From: an uncultured Eubacteriales bacterium
GTDB lineage: Bacteria; Bacillota; Clostridia; Oscillospirales; CAG-272
Length of the DNA: 15,679 bases
Reading direction: 5' to 3'
Assembly (NCBI GenBank): GCA_949878535.1
Contig: CATLAS010000004.1
Coordinates: 1 to 15,679 of the forward strand
A program made the translations under genes and the position numbers. Positions 7,778 through 14,131 of this stretch are shown here, one piece after another; position 1 is the stretch's first letter; each line of letters begins with the position of its first letter. Under the pieces are notes generated by a model. That model did not search any database. It had not been told where the DNA came from and saw only the letters and a program-made list of their open reading frames with translations.

Positions 7778-8409
7778 GTTTGTGCAAACTTTATCAGAGG
7801 TTCTCCCGCAAAAGAGACTTTCACAAATCACAAACGAAAAGGCCCCGGCAAAAGAAGCTGTTACACAGCAAAAACTTTACTAAACTCCCCCAGCAAAGGG
7901 AGCGTCGCGTAGCACTATTTCTAAAGGCTCCCATGTGAGGATCCACTGCGTGGCTCCATAGGGAGCTCCCGCCAAGCGAAGCGACAGCGGGTGAGGGATT
8001 GTAAAACTATCATTTTAGACAATGTAAAAAACGACAGTATTACAACAATCCCTCCGTCACGCCTTACGGCATGACACCTCCCTTTACACAAGGGAGGCTT
8101 TGGGGTGGGTGGAAACGCTATTCCACACCACCTCCCTTTACTGGGGGGAGGCTTTTGGATGGGCGGAGACGCTATTCCACACCATCTCCCTTTACTGGGG
8201 GGAGGCTTTGGAAGGGTGGAGACACTATTCCATGCCATCTCCTTTTATTGGGAGGAAGCTTAGGTAATGGAGGGGCAACAGAGCCTCTCAAGGGATCTAA
8301 TAAAGTTATACACTATACGAGAGTTCCCTTGACTGGAAGAAAGCCTTTACAAAATCCACACCTCTCTCTTCAAAAACACATTTACATAAAAATACAGGAA
8401 GGAAATCAC
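7778..8409. repeat. Repeat block 1: inverted composite element plus tandem units
   Basis: A 632-bp stretch without a credible gene between the T-box terminator and the acyl-CoA ligase. The first 100 bp show nothing recognisable. A lone hairpin CTCCCCCAGCAAAGGGAG lies at 7885-7902. The composite element runs from about 7926 to 8098. Its left arm, GGCTCCC...GGGAGC, is interrupted by an inserted near-palindrome (7939-7957). It is followed by a CCCGC/GCGGG stem, GGGATTGT (7995-8002), a 42-bp AT-rich core, ACAATCCC (8045-8052), the stem GTCACGCC-TTAC-GGCATGAC (8056-8075) and the hairpin CCTCCCTTTACACAAGGGAGG. A 54-bp tandem array follows to about 8262. The last 130 bp before the ligase carry no clear promoter. 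Confidence 0.8.
8076..8262. repeat. 54-bp tandem repeat array (about 3.5 copies)
   Basis: Units begin at about 8076, 8130, 8184 and 8237. Each contains CTCCCTTTACTGGGGGGAGG or a close variant (a hairpin), then GCTTTGG, a GGGTGGA-like stretch and ACGCTATTCCACACC. Because 54 is a multiple of three, no stop arises and the array reads open on both strands as 18-residue periodic peptides (PPFTGGRL... and PPPSKGRWCGIA...). I treat these as artefacts of the repeat. Copies diverge from left to right. Confidence 0.85.
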
Positions 8410-10044
8410 ATGACCATCGTTGATTTATTAGACCGGAACGCAAGACTGTATCCTGATGAGGAAGCCCTTGTAGAAATCAATCCGGAAAATCACCCCAGCC
8501 GGACAACCACCTGGCGGGAATACAATTTGATTGAAACGGCGGAAGGAGAAAAATACCGACGCGCCATCACATGGCGGGAATTTGAACAGCAGGCAAACCG
8601 TGCCGCAAATCTCCTCCTTACCCGTGGAATCGGACGGGGCGACAAAGTCGCAATCCTGCTTATGAACTGCCTGGAATGGCTGCCTGTTTATTTCGGTATT
8701 TTGAAAACCGGCGCCCTTGCCGTACCTATGAATTACCGCTACACTGCCGAAGAAATTCAATACTGCCTGGAGCTCTCCGATTCCACAACCCTGATTTACG
8801 GACCGGAGTTTACCGACCGGGTAGCACAGATTCAAGACAGCGTGCAAGGACTTTCCACCGTTTTCTTTGTAGGGCGGAATATCCCTGCCGGGGCAGAGGA
8901 TTTCTGTAAATATCTGACCTATTGCTCCAAAACTGCCCCTGCCATTGAGCTAACAGAAGAAGACGATGCAGCAATCTACTTTTCCTCCGGAACCACTGGA
9001 TTTCCCAAAGCAATCCTCCATAGCCACAAAGCGCTTATCAACTCTGCAAGAACAGAACAAAATCATCACGGACAAACCCGGGATGATGTATTCCTTTGCA
9101 TTCCGCCCCTGTATCATACCGGTGCAAAAATGCACTGGTTCGGCAGTCTGATCTCCGGCAGCCGCGCCGTACTGCTCCGGGGCGTCAGCCCGGAATGGAT
9201 CCTGCAAACAGTAAGTCAGGAAAAAGCCACCATTGTGTGGCTGCTGGTGCCGTGGGCGCAAGATATACTGGACGCAATCGACCGGGGCGAGCTCCAATTG
9301 AACAAATTCCGCCTTTCTCAATGGAGGCTGATGCACATCGGCGCACAGCCTGTCCCCCCCAGTCTGATCAAACGCTGGATGCAGATTTTCCCTGCCCACC
9401 AATATGACACCAACTACGGTCTGTCGGAATCCATCGGTCCCGGCTGCGTACATCTGGGCGTAAAAAACATCCATAAAGTGGGTGCTATTGGCATTCCCGG
9501 TTACTTGTGGGAAGCGAAAATATTGGACGGCACAGGCACACCGGTACCCCAGGGTGATGTGGGAGAATTGTGCGTGCGCGGTCCGGGCGTGATGAAATGC
9601 TATTATAAAAATCCCCGCGCCACAAACGAGATCCTGCGAGACGGCTGGCTTTGGACAGGCGACATGGCACGGTGCGATGAAGACGGATTTATCTATTTGG
9701 TCGACCGTAAAAAAGACGTAATCATCACCGGTGGAGAGAACATCTATCCGGTACAGATTGAAGATTTTCTGCGGGCAAACGAAAAAATCAAAGATGTGGC
9801 TGTAATCGGACTGCCGGACGACAGGCTGGGCGAGATCACAGCAGCAATTATCGAACCCAAACCGGGCTGCACCTTAACTGAAGCAGAAATTGAAGAATTC
9901 TGCAAGGAGCTGCCCCGATATAAGCGCCCCCGCAAAATCATTTTTGCAGATGTTCCCAGAAATCCCACCGGAAAAATTGAAAAACCAAAGCTGCGCAGCA
10001 TCTATTGCGGCGGCAGCCTTGTAGAAGCCCAAACGACAAAATAA
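8410..10044 (+). CDS. Acyl-CoA synthetase (AMP-forming), ANL superfamily
   Basis: A 544-aa class I adenylate-forming enzyme that activates a carboxylic acid with ATP and then transfers it to CoA. The N-domain carries the P-loop YFSSGTTGFPKA (190-201), followed by YGLSE (336-340), WTGD (415-418), DRKKDVIITGGENIYPVQIE at the hinge, and the C-domain lysine in NPTGK (K522). All expected catalytic residues are present, so it should be active. The N-terminus holds a duplicated-looking TTWREY...ITWREF segment (33-58). The start at 8410 has AGGAAGG in place. The frame stays open 113 codons further upstream, but only through the 54-bp tandem repeat. The symporter gene follows after 28 bp. The substrate cannot be read from sequence: fatty, aromatic, bile or carnitine-type acids are all possible. 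Confidence 0.9.
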   Translation: MTIVDLLDRNARLYPDEEALVEINPENHPSRTTTWREYNLIETAEGEKYRRAITWREFEQQANRAANLLLTRGIGRGDKVAILLMNCLEWLPVYFGILKTGALAVPMNYRYTAEEIQYCLELSDSTTLIYGPEFTDRVAQIQDSVQGLSTVFFVGRNIPAGAEDFCKYLTYCSKTAPAIELTEEDDAAIYFSSGTTGFPKAILHSHKALINSARTEQNHHGQTRDDVFLCIPPLYHTGAKMHWFGSLISGSRAVLLRGVSPEWILQTVSQEKATIVWLLVPWAQDILDAIDRGELQLNKFRLSQWRLMHIGAQPVPPSLIKRWMQIFPAHQYDTNYGLSESIGPGCVHLGVKNIHKVGAIGIPGYLWEAKILDGTGTPVPQGDVGELCVRGPGVMKCYYKNPRATNEILRDGWLWTGDMARCDEDGFIYLVDRKKDVIITGGENIYPVQIEDFLRANEKIKDVAVIGLPDDRLGEITAAIIEPKPGCTLTEAEIEEFCKELPRYKRPRKIIFADVPRNPTGKIEKPKLRSIYCGGSLVEAQTTK

Positions 10045-10072
10045 TTTATTATATATTTTAAGGAGGTTTCTT

Positions 10073-11653
10073 ATGTCAACAAAAATTTTAACTGCAGTGC
10101 TACTTCTGATCTTCTTCGCCGTTATGACAGGGATCGGGTTGTACTGCCGCCGTCACGCCACAGACGTGAACGGCTTCGTTTTGGGCGGACGTTCCGTCGG
10201 TCCCTGGCTTTCCGCGTTCGCATTCGGCACGTCTTACTTTTCCGCAGTCGTTTTTGTAGGTTATGCAGGTCAGTTCGGCTGGAATTTCGGACTTGCTTCC
10301 ACCTGGATCGGTCTTGGAAACGCCTTTATCGGCTCCCTGCTTGCATGGGTCATTCTGGGGCGCAGAACCCGCATCATGACCCAGCATCTTTCCACCAAAA
10401 CCATGCCGGACTTTTTCGGCAAGCGGTTTGACTCCAAAGCGCTGAAAATCGCCGCATCCTTTATCGTTTTTATTTTCCTGATTCCCTACACCGCCTCTTT
10501 GTACAACGGACTTTCCAGCCTGTTCCATATTGCCTTTGACATTCCCTACTGGGTGGTTATCGCAGTCATGGCAGGACTCACCGGCTTATATGTTATTTTT
10601 GGCGGCTACATGGCAACTGCTATCAACGATTTTATCCAGGGGATAATCATGCTTGGCGGCATTGTTGCTGTAATCGCCGCAGTCCTTGCGGACAATGGCG
10701 GTCTTAGCCAGTCGATTGTTTCCCTGTCTCAGGTACAGACGCCGGAAGCAGGCGCGCTGGAAGGCGCATACAGCTCCTTTGTAGGTCCGCAGCCGATGTA
10801 TCTGCTGATCGTCGTTCTGCTCACTTCTTTGGGAACATGGGGACTGCCCCAAATGGTGGGGAAATTTTATTCCATCAAAAATGAGGATGCAATCAAAAAA
10901 GGCACAATCATTTCTACCATATTTGCAATCATCGTATCCGGTGGCTGCTATTTTCTCGGCGGATTCGGCAGACTGTATGACAGTCCGGCACTTTACAACG
11001 ATGCAGGAAAGCTGATGACAGACAGTATCATTCCTACCATGCTTTCGAAAATGCCCGGCGTGATCATCGCAGTGGTTATGGTACTTGTGCTGTCCGCGTC
11101 TATGTCTACTCTGTCCAGCTTGGTGCTGACCTCCAGTTCCACTTTGACACTGGACGTAATCCTTCCTATGCGTAAAAAAGAAACCAAAGAAAAAACACAG
11201 CTTGTCATTCTGCGCTTGTTCATTCTGTTCTTTATTGTTGTTTCCGCCGTGCTTGCTGTTTTGAAGGATACCTTCAATTTCTCCATGATCGCCCAGATGA
11301 TGGGGGTTTCCTGGGGTGCTCTTGCAGGATCTTTCCTGGCTCCCTTCCTGTACGGTCTATATTGGAAACGTACCACAAAAGCGTCTGTTGCCGTAAGCTT
11401 TGTATTCTCCTCCTGCCTGATGATTGTACAAATGTTGATTTCCATGGGCATACTCACCGTAAGCGGCGACATTCTGGGATTTGTATTTAAGAATTCCCTC
11501 TACTCCGGCGTTGTCGCAATGGTAGGCGGTTTGATTCTGGTACCGGTCATCAGTCTGCTGACCCCAAAAATGAAGAAGGATCAAGTCAATGCAATGTTTA
11601 CCTGTTACAACGAAAATGTAACAGTTCAGGCAACAAAATCCCTCGGGAATTGA
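10073..11653 (+). CDS. Sodium:solute symporter (SSS family)
   Basis: A 526-aa polytopic membrane protein with about 13 hydrophobic segments, the normal size for the SSS (PutP/PanF/SglT) family that uses the sodium gradient to import small solutes. Family features seen are the N-terminal DVNGFVLGGRSVGPWLSAFA (TM1-2 loop), TSYFSAVVFVGYAG, IFGGYMATAINDFIQGIIML (TM5 region) and SASMSTLSSLVLTSSSTLTL, the Ser/Thr-rich helix that contributes to the sodium site. An excellent ribosome site (AAGGAGG) precedes the ATG. It lies 28 bp downstream of the acyl-CoA synthetase with no terminator between, so the pair is probably one transcript and may import and activate the same acid. That link and the substrate are inference. 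Transcription likely ends in the repeat block downstream. Confidence 0.9.
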   Translation: MSTKILTAVLLLIFFAVMTGIGLYCRRHATDVNGFVLGGRSVGPWLSAFAFGTSYFSAVVFVGYAGQFGWNFGLASTWIGLGNAFIGSLLAWVILGRRTRIMTQHLSTKTMPDFFGKRFDSKALKIAASFIVFIFLIPYTASLYNGLSSLFHIAFDIPYWVVIAVMAGLTGLYVIFGGYMATAINDFIQGIIMLGGIVAVIAAVLADNGGLSQSIVSLSQVQTPEAGALEGAYSSFVGPQPMYLLIVVLLTSLGTWGLPQMVGKFYSIKNEDAIKKGTIISTIFAIIVSGGCYFLGGFGRLYDSPALYNDAGKLMTDSIIPTMLSKMPGVIIAVVMVLVLSASMSTLSSLVLTSSSTLTLDVILPMRKKETKEKTQLVILRLFILFFIVVSAVLAVLKDTFNFSMIAQMMGVSWGALAGSFLAPFLYGLYWKRTTKASVAVSFVFSSCLMIVQMLISMGILTVSGDILGFVFKNSLYSGVVAMVGGLILVPVISLLTPKMKKDQVNAMFTCYNENVTVQATKSLGN

Positions 11654-11689
11654 TTTTCCACGTGCACATCCTGCAGCTTTATAAAGTCA

Positions 11690-11716
11690 AACAAAAGCCC
11701 CCTTGTGCAAAGGGGG
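11690..11716 (-). terminator. Likely terminator for the minus-strand MATE transcript
   Basis: Read on the minus strand, the hairpin CCCCCTTTGCACAAGGGGG is followed by CTTTTGTTTG. It is a GC-rich stem with a broken T-run, downstream of the MATE stop. It is part of repeat block 2. Confidence 0.5.
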
Positions 11717-11866
11717 AAATACGCTGCAAGCTCCCACCATATCCCTAGCCCCCCTTGTGCAAAGGGGGGTGGGTTTTGCGTAGCAAAACTCGGGGGGATT
11801 GTCTGTAGTATAGACTGCCATTTTGTAAATCATCTGAAATGATAGCAAAAAACAATCCCTCAGTCG

Positions 11867-13381
11867 CTATCGCGACAGCTCCCTTTGCACAAGGGAGCCT
11901 TTTTTGGAGGGCTTCACGGGATGTCCCCTTTGCAACAAGGGGGCCTTTTGTTGGGGGTGCGCTCCGCGAGAACTCCCTTTGCTGGGAGGACCTTTTTTAT
12001 CTGTGCTCGGTGACAGCCCCCTTTGCTGGGGGAGCCTTTTTTGTCTGTGCACGTGGGCGCTCTCTATGGAGCAGCAAAACGTATCCTCATTTTTCATATA
12101 CAACATCCAACCGATAATAAATGTCATACCTTCTGCAGCCGGGAAAGACGCCCACAACCCCACCATTCCGCTTATCCGGGAAAAAATCAATGCGCAAGGA
12201 AGAATTAATATAAATCCCCGCAGCAGAGATACAATATTCCCCGGTCGCGGACACTCTGATGCTGCAAAATAAGATGCAAGCACAATGTTACCCCCTGCAA
12301 AAATCCCCCCTGTAAAGTATATTTTCAATCCTGCCGCAGCGATCCTCTGCAGTTCCGGATCCCGCTCGCTGTTGAAAATGCTTGTAATCCAATCACATCC
12401 GGTGAAAACACCACCATAAATACACACGGACAAAATCACTGTAAACCACATTGCATAGTACAACGCGCTTTTTGCATACTCCAAATTTCCCAAACCGCAG
12501 CTTTTGCTGACAATCGGCTGTATCCCCTGCCCCACACCAGTATATATAGCGATCACTACAAGAGAAAGATTTGCCACAACACCGTATGCCGCAACGCCGA
12601 TGTTGCCACAAAGCTGCAGCACAATCTGATTAAACACGGTCATGACAACACCGCTGGACACTTCCGTTACGAGAGACGGCAATCCCCCTGCGGCAATGCT
12701 TTTTATAAGCTGTCCTTCCAAAGCCTCCCACGCAGGATAAAAACTGTTTTTTCTTTGTAAAAAATGAGTAGACAAAATTGCAAGACTGATGACCGGCGCG
12801 ATACACGTTGCCAGAACCGCACCCAAAATCCCCATTTGCAGCGGAAAAATAAATATGTAATCCAATAGTATATTGGAAATGCTCCCTCCTGCCATTGCCA
12901 CCATAGACAAATGGGGTCTGCCATCATTTCGAACAAAACCCAATATAATTTCATTTAGTATAAAAGCAGGTGAGCCCAGAAGCAGCATTTGCAGATACGT
13001 TCTGCTCATTTGAAAAACTGCCGCATCCGCCCCCAGTAAATGCGTAATCGGAGCAGCAAGAAAAATCCCTGTCAGCACAAAAACAACGGCAAAAAGCGCC
13101 GCAGTGATGATGGTGTGCGTAAATGCTTTGCTGTCCGCGCCCGTACCCGCACGGCCTTTCCGAATGGAAAACTGAGTAGCGCCGCCAACGCCCAGCATAA
13201 GCCCCACACCATGAATCAAGCTGTAAACCGGAAGCGCCAGATTTAGTGCAGCAAGTCCATCTGTTCCGATTCCATTTGCAATAAAAAATGTATCCGCAAG
13301 AATATAGCAGGACAGCCCCAACATCCCCAAAACACTGGGAATGCAATACCGGATGCATTCGCGAAAAACAGTAGATTTCAT
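11867..13381 (-). CDS. MATE-family multidrug efflux transporter with repeat-encoded C-terminal tail
   Basis: A 504-aa, roughly 12-segment MATE (MepA/NorM-type) cation-coupled drug exporter. The N-terminus MKSTVFRECIRYCIPSVLGM and the following ADTFFIANGIGTDGLAALNLALPVYSLI are typical, as is GQGIQPIVSKSCGLGN in the second half. The start at 13381 has GGGG 7 bases upstream. An in-frame ATG at 13396 lies inside the leader terminator's T-run and is unlikely. Membrane helices end near MTFIIGWMLYMKNED. About 59 further residues (RQKRLPQQRG...LVQRELSR) are encoded by repeat block 2 and are basic, Pro- and Gln-rich; MATE proteins usually stop near 440-455 aa. The gene has its own promoter and a two-hairpin leader that resembles a guanidine-IV switch, so it may export guanidine-like compounds. 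Confidence 0.9.
   Translation of the reverse strand: MKSTVFRECIRYCIPSVLGMLGLSCYILADTFFIANGIGTDGLAALNLALPVYSLIHGVGLMLGVGGATQFSIRKGRAGTGADSKAFTHTIITAALFAVVFVLTGIFLAAPITHLLGADAAVFQMSRTYLQMLLLGSPAFILNEIILGFVRNDGRPHLSMVAMAGGSISNILLDYIFIFPLQMGILGAVLATCIAPVISLAILSTHFLQRKNSFYPAWEALEGQLIKSIAAGGLPSLVTEVSSGVVMTVFNQIVLQLCGNIGVAAYGVVANLSLVVIAIYTGVGQGIQPIVSKSCGLGNLEYAKSALYYAMWFTVILSVCIYGGVFTGCDWITSIFNSERDPELQRIAAAGLKIYFTGGIFAGGNIVLASYFAASECPRPGNIVSLLRGFILILPCALIFSRISGMVGLWASFPAAEGMTFIIGWMLYMKNEDTFCCSIESAHVHRQKRLPQQRGLSPSTDKKGPPSKGSSRGAHPQQKAPLLQRGHPVKPSKKGSLVQRELSR
11878..11905 (+). terminator. Likely terminator for the plus-strand symporter transcript
   Basis: GGCTCCC-type hairpin GCTCCCTTTGCACAAGGGAGCC followed by six Ts on the plus strand, about 225 bp after the symporter stop. 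It is part of repeat block 2. No closer T-tailed plus-strand hairpin is seen. Confidence 0.6.
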
Positions 13382-13396
13382 ATACAACCCCAACAT

Positions 13397-13456
13397 AAAA
13401 AAATAGCGCCAGATTCTTTCTATCTGCTAAGGCCTAACGATAGAAAGTCTGACGCT
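13397..13456 (-). terminator. Leader terminator before the MATE gene
   Basis: A long stem, AGCGTCAGA plus CTTTCTATC pairing with GATAGAAAG plus TCTGGCGCT (13456-13405 on the minus strand), with a 14-base loop and seven Ts (13403-13397). It stands 16 bp before the MATE start codon, so it can only serve as a conditional attenuator. Confidence 0.8.
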
Positions 13457-13498
13457 GTATTCCTTTTACCCGGCGGTAAAAGGAGGCGTGTTATTAGT
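13397..13498 (-). promoter_or_regulatory. Putative guanidine-IV (mepA-motif) riboswitch leader of the MATE gene
   Basis: On the minus strand the transcript would form hairpin 1, CCTTTTACC-GCCG-GGTAAAAGG (13483-13462), then hairpin 2. Hairpin 2 is CTTTCTATC/GATAGAAAG (13447-13439 and 13424-13416), extended by AGCGTCAGA/TCTGGCGCT, with loop GTTAGGCCTTAGCA, and ends in TTTTTTT. The loop of hairpin 1 (GCC) is complementary to GGC in loop 2, allowing a kissing interaction. Two hairpins with kissing loops, followed by a terminator and a MATE (mepA-like) gene, is the known plan of the guanidine-IV class. I match it from memory of the architecture, not by covariance search, so the class is probable rather than certain; a transcriptional attenuator is well supported in any case. 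Confidence 0.65.
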
Positions 13499-13504
13499 AT
13501 GTTT

Positions 13505-13533
13505 ATTTTACCACACAAGCGCCGTGCTGTCAA
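13505..13533 (-). promoter_or_regulatory. Sigma-A promoter of the MATE leader
   Basis: On the minus strand TTGACA (13533-13528), a 17-bp spacer and TAAAAT (13510-13505), close to perfect consensus. The -35 box begins 5 bp after the stop codon of the upstream 186-aa gene. Transcription would start near 13498, just before hairpin 1 of the leader. Confidence 0.85.
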
Positions 13534-13537
13534 CTGC

Positions 13538-14098
13538 TTACAGCACCGGCGGCAAATCGTCCTCATCCAAAGAAGGGACAAAACCTTCCTCCGGCTCCGG
13601 TTCATCCTCACCCGCTATTACAAAGGCCTCAGAAAGTCCGTCTGCCGTTTTAAAATATGGGCCGGTATCTTCCTTGCCTGTATGCACATAGGTGCAAGAA
13701 AACGCCTTGTCTGTTACAATGATGCTGTCGAAAGCAGACACTGTTTCCGGATTTAAAATGCTCCCATCCGGGATTTGAAACAGCAGCATTTCCCGATTCA
13801 AAAGAATATAACACATTCCCGAAAATCCATCGGAAAATGCTTCCTGTGCCAACGCACCCATATAGCAGTCTGTTTTCTGAAAGCTGAACGCATGCCAAAG
13901 ATTGTTCTGATACATCCGCCTGGGCAGACAAAAGGATTTCGCGTCATAATATTCCATATCCGGTGCAAAGGCGGAAAGCCATTTGAGCATAAATGGGCGC
14001 AGAGGCTTGTCGGTAATCTCATGGCATTCACCGAACATCTCTTGCATTTTCTTTCTTGCAGCTTCCTTTTCCTGTTCGCTGATTTTCTTCTTAAACAT
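13538..14098 (-). CDS. Small protein of unknown function, acidic C-terminus
   Basis: A 186-aa soluble protein that I do not recognise with confidence. A charged N-terminal helix (FKKKISEQEKEAARKKMQEM, about residues 2-21) precedes a mixed alpha/beta body containing MLKWLSAFAPDMEYYDAKSF, NNLWHAFSF and ALAQEAFSDGFSGMCYILLN. The last 25 residues are strongly acidic and proline-rich (EDEPEPEEGFVPSLDEDDLP). There is no signal peptide or membrane segment. A good ribosome site, AAAGGAG, lies before the start. It follows the lipoprotein gene after 33 bp on the same strand with no terminator, so the two are probably co-transcribed. The LWHAFS stretch vaguely recalls DUF4275-type proteins, but I would not assign that without a profile search. 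Confidence 0.75.
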   Translation of the reverse strand: MFKKKISEQEKEAARKKMQEMFGECHEITDKPLRPFMLKWLSAFAPDMEYYDAKSFCLPRRMYQNNLWHAFSFQKTDCYMGALAQEAFSDGFSGMCYILLNREMLLFQIPDGSILNPETVSAFDSIIVTDKAFSCTYVHTGKEDTGPYFKTADGLSEAFVIAGEDEPEPEEGFVPSLDEDDLPPVL

Positions 14099-14131
14099 AT
14101 TTACTCCTTTATCGTCATCCTAAAAAAACTG

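Larger units (their letters stand above)
11654..12050. repeat. Repeat block 2: inverted composite element with outward tandem hairpins
   Basis: The block fills the space between the convergent symporter and MATE genes and enters the MATE frame. On the left are hairpins CCCCCTTGTGCAAAGGGGG (11698-11716) and a 6-bp-extended copy (11749-11769), then stem GTTTTGC-GTA-GCAAAAC (11773-11789) and GGGATTGT (11795-11802). The core is 49 bp. On the right are ACAATCCC (11852-11859), stem GTCGC-TATC-GCGAC (11863-11876) and hairpin GCTCCCTTTGCACAAGGGAGCC (11878-11899) with TTTTTT. Three further hairpin copies lie at 11925-11943, 11973-11988 and 12016-12036, spaced about 45-50 bp, and two of these end in T6. 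No independent gene is credible here. Confidence 0.85.

Noticed and set aside
7369..7824. Minus-strand ORF of 151 codons across the T-box
   Set aside because: It overlaps the promoter, T-box and terminator, whose RNA features explain the sequence.
7750..7938. 62-codon ORF starting in the T-box terminator, as possible T-box target
   Set aside because: It starts inside the terminator stem, ends in the repeat, has no ribosome site and encodes a basic low-information peptide.
7885..8262. CRISPR array
   Set aside because: Units are palindromic and imperfect, spacers are themselves repeated, orientation inverts at the core, and there are no cas genes.
8071..8409. N-terminal extension of the acyl-CoA synthetase
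   Set aside because: The extra 113 codons are the 54-bp tandem repeat and unique spacer. A good ribosome site and the family N-terminus are at 8410.
11839..12272. Plus-strand ORFs over repeat block 2 and the 3' part of the MATE gene
   Set aside because: They consist of palindromic repeat sequence or are antisense to the MATE gene, with no family features and no ribosome site.
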